A stretch of DNA of 64,000 bases from Pseudisothecium myosuroides (Eukaryota; Streptophyta; Bryopsida; Hypnales; Lembophyllaceae): positions 22,252,987 to 22,316,986 of the forward strand of contig OX637290.1 in NCBI GenBank assembly GCA_951799445.1. Reading direction: 5' to 3'. Below are positions 1 to 11,510 of this stretch, piece by piece; position 1 is the first letter of the stretch, and each line of letters starts with the position of its first letter. A program made the position numbers and the translations under genes. The notes beneath the pieces were generated by a model. That model searched no databases. It was not told where the DNA came from and saw nothing but the letters and a program-made list of their open reading frames with translations.

Positions 1-1793
1 TATATAAATTAATTAATATTGAAATTAATTTTAATTTTAATTTTAATTTTTGTTGAAATATGATGTAGCAAAGTGACTCTTGTGCAGACCAACAACACAC
101 AAAGTATTTGAAAATACTTGCTTCTATTACACCAAGCATCATTAGAGTTATTCTTAAAATAATTTTAATAGAAGAAGACTAATATCATAATAAGCCATCT
201 TTAATAAAATAAAATAGAATAGAAACCTAAGCCTTTATATCTTCTAAAATCCAATTTATTGAACAAGCACGAGATAGATGAGCGAATAGTGATTTAATAT
301 TGATAATTTGTATACAAATTTTTTTAATACCACAAGTAATTTAAAAATCATATCTATTTATTTTTGAAGAACACTTCAAAATAGAATTAATTAATTCCAA
401 AAGGACAGTAGCACACTTTAGGCATAAATTGTCAAACATTGCAATTTTTAAAGCAATGTGGAATTTTTTTTTCAATTTAATTACATGAACTCATAATAGA
501 CTACTCAAATAATGAATGGAAAAAATTTCAAAAACTTTGACCAATTGAATTATAATTGTATTTGAAGTTAGAAGAAAAAGTTGTTTTCTTACCTTGTCAA
601 ACAAGGTCAACAAAGTTTAACTCATCCTAAAATAAGATTACATTCTATTGGATTTTTTTGACAATTGCATGTTGTATTACTCTAAATACATACCTACCAA
701 ATTTCAATGGTAAAAGAGGAATTTCACACATGCTGCCCAAAGTTGCCCGCTTGTTCGAAAAACTTTGGGCAGCATATTATTTGATTTGGGTACCTGATTG
801 GATTTTTTTTTGTTGCCAATAAGGCATTACACGTCTTAGCCTTTTGTCAAAAATTTAGAAAGATTTGTTCAAAATAGACTTTACAGGAACCTATTTGAAT
901 TTTCAATAGTTGTTTAACAAGCACTTGGTCATTTAGGGGCTCATTAGAAAGCATTATCAATTTGCTTATCAATATTAATATTTATTATTTAAAAAAATTA
1001 AATATAAAATATAAAAATTTTACTAACATAAAAAATATTGATAATAAAACCAATAGATTTTTAATTTTTATATTACAATGGCAAGTGAATAAATTTGATT
1101 TTTTTATTATTGTATATTTTTCAATAATCACCTTCAAATTGAAGTCTTTCATTTTCTTTTATACTATTGTATATTTTGTCTCTTGCTAATTTTACTGCTT
1201 CATCTCCTCCCTTTGTCCTATAATCAATTGATAATTTATGTCAATATTGTATAGATTTGTAACAAGAAGAACCATTAAAGGAATTGAAATAGTAAAATAA
1301 TAATCATTTTGTATCTTAGAAAATATCAACAAGTCTAGTTTATAAACTTCTTAATTATATTCTTAGTGAGTTTAGTAAAATATTCAATTACAACTCATAA
1401 ATGGATTTTGTAAAAATAATCACCAAGCATCTGCATAAATTCGTTCACTCCAATAGATTGGAGTATGGTCTAAATGGTTTAAACTTGGTAATGATGATAT
1501 TATAGTCTGCTCTCATTTGCCTTACATTAGCTTGATACTTTTTTTTCTTTTTTTTACAAATGATCAATATTCAAATTTAATTAATTTATATTACTTTTGA
1601 ACAAATTCCAAAAAAATTCTCCACCATTTCTTCAAAACAACCATTTCATTCACCACAAAATATATGAGAATGTAATGTGAGCTTAAATATTGTAATATTT
1701 TATGTGGCAATATAAATAGTGATGTATACGTTAGTATAGTTACTAATTATAAAATTGTTTTTATGATACAAAAAAATTATTGTAAATTATTAC
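1..1793. other. AT-rich intron or intergenic DNA left of DNAAF1 exon 5
   Basis: No convincing exon is seen. A simple TTTTAA-rich repeat lies at about 24-53. An inverted repeat at 729-775 pairs ATGCTGCCCAAAGTT with AACTTTGGGCAGCAT. The segment up to about 936, ending ATTTAGGGG, resembles a decayed copy of the TTAA/CCCCTAAAGG repeat family (its TGCTGCCC...GCCCGC core is shared). This is probably the continuing DNAAF1 intron. Confidence 0.4.
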
Positions 1794-4629
1794 CTTTCGA
1801 TAATTTGGAATGTTTCTAATACATGGATTTCCGGATAGATATAAGCAAGATAGCAAAGGCACTGCCTTCAAGACTTCTATCAATTTTTCTCCATCTTCAA
1901 GTTTATTTTTTGACAAGTCTAACATCCTAAAATTTACTTCAATAGTTCATTAAATAAATTTAAACATTAATAGTAATGGTTTGTAATGAAAGACTCAAAG
2001 ACTTAATGTAACTAACAAAATATTCATCTATAAATTAAATGAAAAATGAAAGCAATGCTTTAAAGTCATTATAAATACTATAAAATAAGATTAGCAATAA
2101 ATGGAGATATAATGCTTCATACATATATTATTTTTACCGTAAGTTAAGACATTGCTTAAGGTGCTCTATAGAATCGCTTGTCTTGAGATGGTTATTTGCA
2201 ACATTTAAAGATGTTAGTAATGGACAACACGCCAAGTTTTCCAACTTTGTCAACATATTGTCACTGCAATCTCACATTGCAAACTTACTTCATTTAAATG
2301 TACAACTGAAAACCAAATAATTTGTATTTATTTTTGGTTACTTTGATGACATTCAAGCTTTTGAACCACAAAGCCAACAATTTCTTTTAACATTTTCTAA
2401 AGTACATATTGTAGACATAAAATGAAACCATCATTTATAATCGTGATTACAAAAGTATTATGAAACTTTATTATATGACAAGAACTAACACATTGCCTAC
2501 AACTTGTAATTTGAATAAATCATTTTAAGAGATATAAGTTCATCATTATGGTAGACAATTCATTTACAATACATCCATTGGTATGCACTTGTATTAACCA
2601 ACATTTGATAGTAATTATCATATTTTGTGTACGTACAAATATAAGAATGAATGGATTCATTCCATAAAAATTATGAAGTATAAGGCGATTCTTTTGGTAT
2701 ACGTACCTAATGTCAAAAGAGTCGAGCATTTTTAGATTATCTAAATATTCAATTTTTTTGATGTTGTTTTTGTGTACAATCCTACATTCAATCATTTACC
2801 TTTAATTGTCTTGATATTCAATTTTTTAGTTTAAAAAATTATATGTATCCGTAGAAACTCTTTTTAATTTATTTTTTAATATTTATTTATGTATATAAGG
2901 AATTTTAATCATTAATTATCTTTAGAATAAATGATTATATATTTTTGAAATATAGCCAAAAATCCAAACTTTGAAGTAATAATGAATTACAAAAAAAACT
3001 TAATGAATTTTTTTAAATTACATATATATGTACATCAAACTTACAAATGTATTTTTGATTTGACATAATTTTAAAAAAATGTTAGAACAGTCACTTTTAT
3101 ATTATAATATGTACACTAAAACTGCAAAATCTATTAGAATTTAATATTCTAGCATTGGATCACGAGAAGTCAATGTTTTTGAAGGAATTATGAGAACATT
3201 TTAATCTATTTTCTAATAGGTATCAGTATCATCTAAAGTTAATATGTGCCTGTATTCTAATATAGTAGAATTCATGAAAATTCAAACAAAATTTTGTTTT
3301 TATGGAGGATGACTTAAGTCAAATGAATATTGAGTTGATTCTCTAAACAATGTTAATTTCTATGAAAATATGGTGATATCAAAGATTTATTTTTTTATAG
3401 CCTTGTGCATTCTATCAATCTTAAATTTTTGAAATCCCAAAATTTGCTTTAAATGTTTTACAATAATAATTATCATTTCAAAATTACACAAAATTCTAAA
3501 TTAAAACATTCAAAATATTTGGTATACCTATACTATTTGCTAATGCAAATTAGCCTACTTGCAAATAGTTAAAATTCTAGAACTTAAGAATAAAACTTGA
3601 ATATGTATTATTTTATATTTGTAGTGATGAATTTTAAAATTCTGTCAACAAATTTACATTAAAAATAAAAATAAAAATATTTGAATCATTTTCTTCAGCA
3701 ATTTACATTTATAAATATTTTGAATAATATTTTTGTTAAAATAAAGATATTTCCATCATTTAAATTCCGTATGGATATTAAATAAAATATAATATAAAAA
3801 TAGCTTAAATAAATATGTATAGAATTTTAGAAACTAGAAATTAAATTACATACAAATTTTGTAGGTTTGACATGAGATGTAGGCCAAAGAGGCTTTCAAT
3901 GCAATTGCATTCTAAATACACTACTTTTACCTCCTGCAACCAAAACACTTGTAGTAATATAGTAATAAAATATTATTGTATTGATTGAATGATGAACTTT
4001 GGCTTTGTATAAATGTAATATTTTCATATAAATGGAAATAAAATGAGCATTGAAAAATTGAAGTTACTTAAACAAAATTCAAATGAAAATCATCAAAATT
4101 TCTACACTTTTTGTAGAGCATAACCATGAATTGATTATTTTTATTATATAGAATTCTAATTGATTTGGATTATATTTTGTCCTTAAAACTCATATTGAAA
4201 TTTTAATTTTACATTAGAAATTTCAAATTTTTTTATTAATAATTGAAAATGCATTATTATATAATCTAGCAAGTGCATTTTAAAATAGAGATAAAAATGA
4301 TAATAATTCCAATTTGAAGTTGAAATTGTACTGATTCTACTATTTTGTGATTTTTATACAACTACATTATTGAAAAACAATATAAAATATGACTTATTTG
4401 CGTTGAGTTATAATTATACATTAATTTTAATTTCAAATTATCTTCCTAGATAAAAAATTTCTAATATGTTGACAAAAAAATATAGTCTTACAGTATATTC
4501 TTCTAAATTTTCAATTGTAGAAAATCCTTGATTTTGTAAATATAGTCGATCATTAAGAGATGGAGTCCGATATTGTTTATATTTTTTGCATTGATTTATA
4601 AGCCAATCTTTTGTCATCATTGTTGCCAT
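1794..4629 (-). CDS. DNAAF1: DNAAF1/ODA7-like leucine-rich-repeat dynein assembly factor (N-terminal part, five exons)
   Basis: DNAAF1 (LRRC50, ODA7) is a cytoplasmic factor that helps preassemble axonemal dynein arms. I found five exons by reading the minus strand across AT-rich DNA: 4492-4629, 3854-3933, 2707-2781, 2138-2263 and 1794-1926. All have AG/GT borders, the phases join, and they give 184 open codons. Exon 1 starts [20 protein letters not shown] and contains the [10 protein letters not shown] block typical of the family. Exons 2-4 are repeats of LxxLxLxxN type ([30 protein letters not shown]). Exon 5 has MLDLSKNKL and ends [13 protein letters not shown], the family's LRR cap. The expected next block (conserved LDDRPVF region) was not found in 1-1793, so the gene runs off the left edge or resumes after a long intron. 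The repeat order matches DNAAF1 better than other LRR proteins. Exon borders are predicted by eye. Confidence 0.85.
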
Positions 4630-6231
4630 TTTTTAATATATTCTTAGAAAGTAAATATCAATGCATTAGTAGGTAATTCTTTTTTATATCGAATATGGAA
4701 GAAAATTCTAAATGATTGCTTAGTGATTAAATAACCAAACCTAAATCCAGAAAAACATTTGAAAACAATTCAAAATCACTTTGCATAATAAATTATAACC
4801 CTAAATAAAATTAAAACTTTACTTTGATCATATTCTTGTGACTACCTTTATATTTGAGCTTTTTTATACCCTAGCGTATATAAGATTCCTTTATCAAATT
4901 TTAAATAGCCATGATGTCTTTTCATCTCCACCATTTATATCATTTCCTCAAACACTATCATTACTGATATGGAAAAGTAATTTATATTTGTTTTATCTTC
5001 TATTTGTCCTTTCAGACTCCAACACTTTGAAGCCATACGTTTGTTTTGAATTTTTTTACTTTTAATAATTTGTTTGTCATTTCATTGGTGAAGAAATTGG
5101 TTGCTAGCTACTTGCTATTGGTAGCCATTTTCATAAAATCAAAAATCGCTTTTGATAATTTTTTCAAATACCAAATTTATAATAATACAAGTATGTATAA
5201 AAATATGGAATTTCATTATGATCTTCGAATTCAGAAGATTCAAAGAAATAAAATTGTAATTATAATGGATGACTTGATTTTCTTTTTCTAGCTATATATT
5301 ACATAATTTCAAACTATAACTTTGTTGTTCTCTACGCTACTTGTAACTATGGGTTCAATTGTTTATTGTTGAAAATATAAAAAATGTGGTTCAAACTTCA
5401 AAAGTGATGACATTAATAAGTTTTTTTCAAATATAAAAAGCAACCTTGAAAGAATGGTTGTTGGATGCAGCCCTAAGGGCATGGTTAACCTCCCAACGTC
5501 AATGCACTTTTACATATGTGCACTCATCATAAAGACAAAGTAAACCAACATTTCATATAAGATGTGGATACAATGTTTCTAGTGTACACTATCACAATGA
5601 ACTTGCACAAAAGTCATTAGGCTATTGCATGACGTTAGCACAGTAGTACCACAGATTCTCATAGACAACAAATCCTTTAGTCAAGCCTCAACTTTAGAAA
5701 GAAACTAGCTCATGTGTGGCATCAACATGTTGTAGATGGTGGGTATCTTGCAGTTGTTGGAGAGGTTGACATGAGCGAGGATCTAATAAATGCCGTAGGC
5801 ATTGATGAATTGTAGTCACATGCTCAAAAATGTGTGGCACGTGGCAACATGTATCAAGAACTAATGCACCTTGTAGTCCTACCTCTATAATTTGATATCA
5901 TACAATACCTTGAATGCAACATCCAAGTGCTCATAACCAAGCCACCTCCCGCTCTGTATAAAATGTGGCCTGTCTTCTTTAGAAAGCAGCAAGTCCTCTT
6001 GCTAGTACAATGTATTGTTGTTACAAGAGGTCCTGCCTCTAGAATTTGGTGTCATATAATACCTTGAATGGGACATCCAAATGCTGCAAATTGAGCCACT
6101 CCTTGGCTCAACACTGATTCCTTTGCTCAACACCAAGACAGTTGAATTGCGACAAATGATGCAATTTGTGTACTTCCTTTGAAGTTGGAGGGACATTTGT
6201 AGGATCTCAATGAGATGCACTCTACACACTA
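4630..6231. other. AT-rich upstream region of DNAAF1 and unrecognised spacer
   Basis: This is the 5' flank of the DNAAF1-like gene followed by DNA of mixed composition from about 5.45 kb. A degenerate direct repeat of about 75 bp occurs at 5874-5947 and 6030-6102 (shared core CATA.AATACCTTGAATG). Short open frames here have no family features and look accidental. Confidence 0.4.
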
Positions 6232-6424
6232 CAAGAGAAAGGGGTGTTTTAAGTAGTGTCCTAGACATCATGTCTTTTAAGTAACGTCTTTTAAGTAAGT
6301 TTTTAAGTAAAATTTTACTTAAAAGACAATCTTTTTAGTAAAATTTTACTTAAAAACTTACTTAAAAGACGTTACTTAAAAGACATGATGTCTAGGACAC
6401 TACTTAAAACACCCCTTTCTCTTG
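6232..6424. repeat. Perfect palindromic hairpin element (MITE-like, about 193 bp)
   Basis: The sequence begins CAAGAGAAAGGGGTGTTTTA and ends with its exact reverse complement. The two arms (about 85 bases each) appear identical by eye around a short AT-rich centre. Inside the arms the unit TCTTTTAAGTAA recurs. The left flank reads CACTA directly before the element, as in CACTA-type ends, but the right end lacks the matching TAGTG, so the superfamily is open. Perfect arms suggest a recent insertion or selection for pairing. Confidence 0.8.
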
Positions 6425-7737
6425 GCTATATAGCAAGGCCACATGCTTTGTTTGATTGATGTCGCTCTTTGTTACAAATATTGATCAAATCAAATCTCTT
6501 TGATAATCCCATGATATAATCCATGACAAAAGAATCATTTCTTTCAGAGCTTACTTGCAATTCTAATTTATTCTAAAAAGAAAGTCTTTGAAACACCAAT
6601 GCTCGACCAATTTTGCTATTCTTTGTGCCCTAAATTTTAAACCTTCAAATCCTCTCAACATATAATTGACTACTATATCGTATCCATCTGCTAGAAGTGT
6701 TCCTTTAGTATGGTGCTTTGCTCCAATGAAAACTAAAATTCAATGCAAGCCTACAAAACATTCTAATAAAAAAATTTCCCTATTTTTTACAAATTAAAAT
6801 GTCAAAATGCCTATTTCCATGAGATTTTGCACTTTTCTAATTTTCCTACTTAAATTTTTTTTCTATACTTGTCCTTCCTAGAGTATCTTTTATTTAAAGG
6901 TTTATAAATTATACATTTTTTTTACATTTTTTTACATTTTTTTTTATAATTATAAAGTACTTCCAAAAGAAATGAGTAATGTGGAAAACGCTACAAAAAT
7001 TGAATTGTCTTTTTTGAAGTAGTTAGAGGGCTTTAGAAATTGTATTAAATCCACCACTAATCTACTAAAAATTTAATACTAAAAAATTCTCATTCTTCAT
7101 GATGCTTGCATTGATTTGAGACACTTTTATGTTTGAATGAGCAATTTAGAGCCAAAATAATGTTGTATGTTGATAAAGATGGCACATTCTTTGAAAATTA
7201 CAGGTGCAAAATTGTACTTGATAGTGGTAGGGCGCCACTATGATTTTTGTAGTGGTACATTAGTGCCTACCATCCTTTTAACCTTCAATAATGATTACTT
7301 TCACTAAAACTAATCCCTAAGAGAGCTAACATTCAATATCTAGATTATGAATGTTTTCAAGGTCAAGCTTACTCCTGGAACTATAGGAAATAGATGAAGT
7401 ACATCCATCCATCTATCCATCCATCTATCTATCTAAATATGCTATTTTTGTCTAGTTTTCAACAATGCAATTAGCATGTTCACTTAGTGCTTTATGGTTA
7501 TGGAGCAAGGTTGTGAATGAGTTTACATAGTGATGGAAAGAAAGAAAAACTTGCAAAAATGAAGATTTGATGTCTAGATTCTGTTCATATCATAATATAT
7601 TTTGCCAAAACCATTTAAAATATATATTTGGACCTCCCTCACAAGAATCTTAGGGATTAAGGTCAATAGAAAATATAAAAAAACCACCAACATAATAACG
7701 GCCCCAGATGTGTTTATAGCATTGTATCATCTAAAAA
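6425..7737. other. AT-rich spacer with decayed repeats
   Basis: No gene is seen. The stretch around 6770-6830 (ACAAATTAAAATGTCAAA) resembles the centre of the 33.5-34.6 kb hairpin element. A CATC/TATC tetranucleotide microsatellite occupies about 7402-7435. Confidence 0.35.
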
Positions 7738-7748
7738 TTGGCAAATTT

Positions 7749-9446
7749 CTATGCAGGGCTAGAGTAGCATGGGACGACTGCTGTGTGGATCGTAAACAAG
7801 GCGGGCTGGGCCTGATCGATCCGGAGGAGGCGCTCAACGCACTCACAGCAAAATGGATCACTAGAGCCTCAACCCCAGGTACCTCAAGTCTTCAAATCTT
7901 CCTCAGGTTTAGACTGCTACAGATACGCCCAGTAGGAAAGGGTAAATGGCCGGCCAAAAGTAGCTGGTTCCTCACACACAAGTTCTCAGCACGAAAGGGT
8001 AACAGGGCCTGGAATAGAATCATACAAGCATGGAGGAAACTAAGCCCTCTGATATCGTGCTCTCAACCGGCCAATGGAGACGAAGTTTACACGACCCACT
8101 TGTGGTGGACCACCCATGTCATTGGGCAATCGTTCGGCTTCACAAGGGAGAGAGCGGCGGTACTGATGACCGCCGGATTGCAAAGAATCGGAGACATATG
8201 GGATGCGACGACGGAGTCCTTTTTAAGGTGGGAAACAACCAAATCAACATTTGGTCTGCGTGACACAGAACACCTTCAGTATCAAAGAATCATTGCCGCA
8301 ATCCCGCTGGACTGGCGTCACATGCTGACAATTGCAAAAAACGTCACTAGGCTACATGATTACCTTGGTCTCTTCCAAGACCCCGCGGACCTATTACCGT
8401 CCCTAATTGTCCAGAGGACCCGCCAGTATCGACCACAACTTTCGCGAGTGGAAGACGACCTCATGGTGCCAACGTCGCAACCGAGCTTTGAAGTAGGGGC
8501 ACCATTGATGCTTCTCAGACAGCGGCGCAGGCACAGTTTAGGTGATCCAGAAGCTCACAGGGGGGTGCTACGAAGGGTCAGAATTGTGAGCATCCCAAGG
8601 AAAGCGCAGTCGGAGGGCAGCAATTTCCTTCTGTTCGCAGGGATAATACAGGACCTCCATTTCGACCCTGGGCGGTGGAGGTGGCCAGACAGCGAACTGC
8701 TACACACATACTCGGCAAAGAAAGGTAGACTGCTGATCAATCCCAGGCCCCACCTCAAACGGTCCATCCCGGACAAGTGGCACGGAATACTTCCACCAGG
8801 CTATCAGCCACTGTGGTTAGAAATCTGGCACAGATTTCGCCCACAAAAGGAAGCCGGCTACCTTTGGACTGTAATACACAAGGTAGTAGCGGTGAACGCT
8901 TGGCGCGCCCAACTGTTTCCTGGAATTGATACCTCATGCCCATGTTGCGAGAGAGGATTGGAGGAAACAATCCTCCACCGGTTCATTGAATGCGAAACAA
9001 GTCGCTTAGTATGGGATTTTGCTCTCACTATCCTGTATCTGTCTCAGGCTGTCCCATTGATAGCCGGGAGATGGGAGCAGTTGACTTGGCAACAATGCCT
9101 CCTCGGATCGAACTTACCCAGGAAACTCAAGCCAGGAGTGACAATCTGGTCACTACTCCGAGGATCAGTCGTCTGGATCTGTTGGTTGCGCAAAAACGAC
9201 CAAGTGTTCAATCAGGTTGCCTGGCCCCAAGCCAAGGTCGAGCAGATGGTCTGGGAGGCGACGCTGGATCACGGGAGGACTGCGTGGCTTCGCATGGTGT
9301 CCCTGTGTGAAAGATACCCGGCCAAGTCCAGCAAATTCCTCAAAAAATTTGATAATACGTGGCTTCGTTCGCCTTTCTTTGGTAGCAGGATTGGGAGATC
9401 AGTTACGTGGAACCTGAAGAAACCTGAATGCGGGGTCTTCAGATAG
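7749..9446 (+). pseudogene. LINE ORF2 C-terminal fragment with reverse-transcriptase zinc-binding (zf-RVT) domain
   Basis: The open frame encodes the end of a plant LINE-type ORF2 protein. Its first LINE-derived residues include CRARVAWDDCC followed by KQGGLGLIDPE, the motif found just after the reverse transcriptase domain. Near 8920-9000 is the zinc-binding segment with a CPCC cluster and LHRFIEC, typical of the zf-RVT domain. The endonuclease and the catalytic part of the reverse transcriptase are missing, so the fragment cannot mobilise itself. The frame extends upstream to 7602 only by chance read-through into flanking AT-rich DNA. The stop at 9444-9446 is followed by a 3' UTR of about 120 bases and the poly(A). 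Confidence 0.85.
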
Positions 9447-9582
9447 GGTCGTGTGGTGTTTGTGAGTCTGTGTGGGTTTGTGTGATGTTGGTCTTTTTCT
9501 CCAGGGCTAGGCCCTTGGCTTTCCGCCGTTTGTTCTTTTACATTTCTGGAATAAACTCCGGTTTCAAAAAAAAAAAAAAAAA
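7749..9582 (+). mobile_element. 5'-truncated non-LTR retrotransposon (LINE) with poly(A) tail
   Basis: Base composition jumps from AT-rich to GC-richer DNA at about 7749. The insert ends in a run of 17 A (9566-9582), preceded by AATAAA at 9550-9555. The 11-bp sequence TTGGCAAATTT occurs just before the left junction (7738-7748) and just after the poly(A) (9584-9594), one base away from it, as expected of a target-site duplication. A truncated 5' end, a poly(A) tail and a duplication together are the signature of target-primed reverse transcription. The copy retains only the C-terminal part of ORF2. The frame is still open, so the insertion is fairly young. Confidence 0.9.
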
Positions 9583-9594
9583 GTTGGCAAATTT

Positions 9595-11138
9595 ATTTTA
9601 AGGTAAACTGATAGAAAATCAATTATAAAGTAGATGAAGTATTTTCACACTAAGCCCAAATCAAAGCTCACCATATGGTCAATAGACCTCTCACGTACTA
9701 TATTATATTGTTAGTGGAGTCTCCACCTTACAAACAACCTACTCATTATTTTCCATTGTTGGGACAAGCCTCAGTAACAATGGAGTCCTATATGCATCCT
9801 AATGTAGTCTTGTATGTCACAAGAAGCATATTAGATCAAAGCTTTTTTTCATTTTTTTATGAAATGCCAAAGTGACAATATAAAATGTTATAGTGGTGCT
9901 CTAAATTTCAACATTCATCCACATATTGGATAGAAAATATCACATTAGCACATAATTACCACACATCCATAATTCTATTTTCATCCACAATCTGGCGATT
10001 TCTTCCAAGATTTTTTTTTAATTTGAAGTTTTCTAGCAAAAAACTTCACGGTTTGTTGTCATTTTCTAGACAATTTTTTTTCTGGTATAAGCTGGAACTA
10101 AAAAAGCCCCCACCCAAAAAAAAAAAAAAAAAAAAAACTACATTACATTCTTGCTCAATATAGATATGAAAAAGTTTAGGAATTTTTTTGCAATATATTC
10201 CTAATTTTCATTGGATGAAATTGCAAAATTGCTATGGATGCTATTTCTCCTTCATAGATGTATGGACACATTTTGAATGAATAAGTTATGTTTTATCCAT
10301 AATTTGCATGTTTCATCCATGCCTATGGATGTAAATAGCTAGCTTCTCACCCCAGTGACGAACGCTGTTTGCACTGCCCTAAATAGCAAAAGAAAAATCC
10401 TGAGTGCACAGCTAGTGTCGATGCAGAGATTTCTTGCCTGAGTTGCATTGATGAATTTGTGCGCACGGAATGCGTTTGGCTCAAGCATGGATCCAGAATT
10501 ACTTTGAAATGCTCTAATCGATCATTCATGTTGCTTCCGCTGCGGTAGAAGTTTGCTGAAATCGTGGTTCCGTTAATTGCATTCCACTGTCACCACAACC
10601 GCTGTCGATCTCCGAATTCTTCCGTCGATGAGGCGATTGGATCATCAACGTCATTTGATGTGAATGAGCACTTTCTTGGAGCGTGCTGGAAAGAACCAAG
10701 AATAGCGCCTCAAGATGTCTTTCATCTATTTGTAGAAATCCGTTGCTATCTGCTTCTTTTACTCCTTTCATTCTCTAATTTTTCATTGTGGCGTGAGGAA
10801 CAAGGAGATGTTGCGGTAAGCTTACTGGAGTCTATGTGCACGCTTTTGGATTGAATGAGAAAGTTTCAATGTCAATCGGATGAGCAGCTCTCAGTATTCA
10901 TGGAGCTTTCGCACTTGCATTGTGTGAGATTGCAATGCTGATTTCTATAAATTGCTGAATTGGTAGTCTCGGGAATGACGAAGCGAGTGATGAGAGAAGG
11001 AAAGAAGAAGCGACGACTTGGTGATTTCTGGAGCTTCCGGCCGTAGACGGTTCTTTTTAAATATTTCCCGAGGGTTTCAAAAGTTCAAAGCACTTAGAAA
11101 CAGAGGAGCACTTGTAGCGAAGAGAACACGGTGATCAT
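9595..11138. other. Spacer with partial foldback repeat, then promoter/leader of the membrane-protein gene
   Basis: Segment 9845-10330 contains phrases (GAAATGCCAAAGTG, ACATTCATCCA, GGATGAAATTGC) shared with the 22 kb foldback element and with 16.3 kb, so it is a partial copy. A 20-base-plus A run lies at about 10118-10137. From about 10345 the GC content rises. This part probably holds the promoter and 5' UTR of the gene starting at 11139; no protein family was recognised in it. Confidence 0.4.
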
Positions 11139-11510
11139 ATGGCGAAAGAAACGATGCTAACCGAGCTTCTTGAATCTCGATTTCTCACGACCATCTGGCC
11201 GTATGCAGTAGTCATCATCCTCTCCTTGACTTCTCTACGACTCTTGCGGCTGGTGATCTCAATCGTCTTCGGAGCACTCCAACTACTCGTGCGCCTTGTC
11301 GTGCTTGTGATTTCCTGGCCTGTTTACTTGATCCTTTTGCCGGCTCGCGCACTTGTTTTCTTCACCAAGCTAACGGTGAAGGTCGTGTTCTCCGTAGCCA
11401 TAGCCGCCATCTTGTTCCGGCTGCTTGGAGGAGCGCTGAATTCCGGCATGATCAAGGAGACTTTCGGTGAGGTTTTACAGTACGTGCAAGCGACCTTTTC
11501 GCAGCAATGA
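11139..11510 (+). CDS. Small hydrophobic membrane protein, function unknown
   Basis: This is a single-exon frame of 123 codons. The start ATG sits in a good plant context (CATATGGCG). The product is strongly hydrophobic from about residue 17 to 108, with three or four likely membrane segments (about 18-40, 43-62, 64-83 and 85-103) separated by short basic turns such as RLLR and PAR. The last 20 residues are polar. I see no catalytic motif and do not recognise the family. The local GC rise, the clean start and a coherent transmembrane pattern argue for a real gene. Further introns in the UTRs cannot be excluded. Confidence 0.5.
   Translation: MAKETMLTELLESRFLTTIWPYAVVIILSLTSLRLLRLVISIVFGALQLLVRLVVLVISWPVYLILLPARALVFFTKLTVKVVFSVAIAAILFRLLGGALNSGMIKETFGEVLQYVQATFSQQ

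Noticed and set aside
2520..2795. 91-codon minus-strand open frame taken as a single-exon gene
   Set aside because: Only 2707-2781 of it is coding, as exon 3 of the DNAAF1-like gene; the rest is intron read-through.
7602..7748. N-terminal extension of the 614-codon open frame
   Set aside because: These 49 codons are AT-rich flanking DNA that happens to be in frame with the LINE fragment. The target duplication marks the junction, and the frame starts at a TTG, not an ATG.
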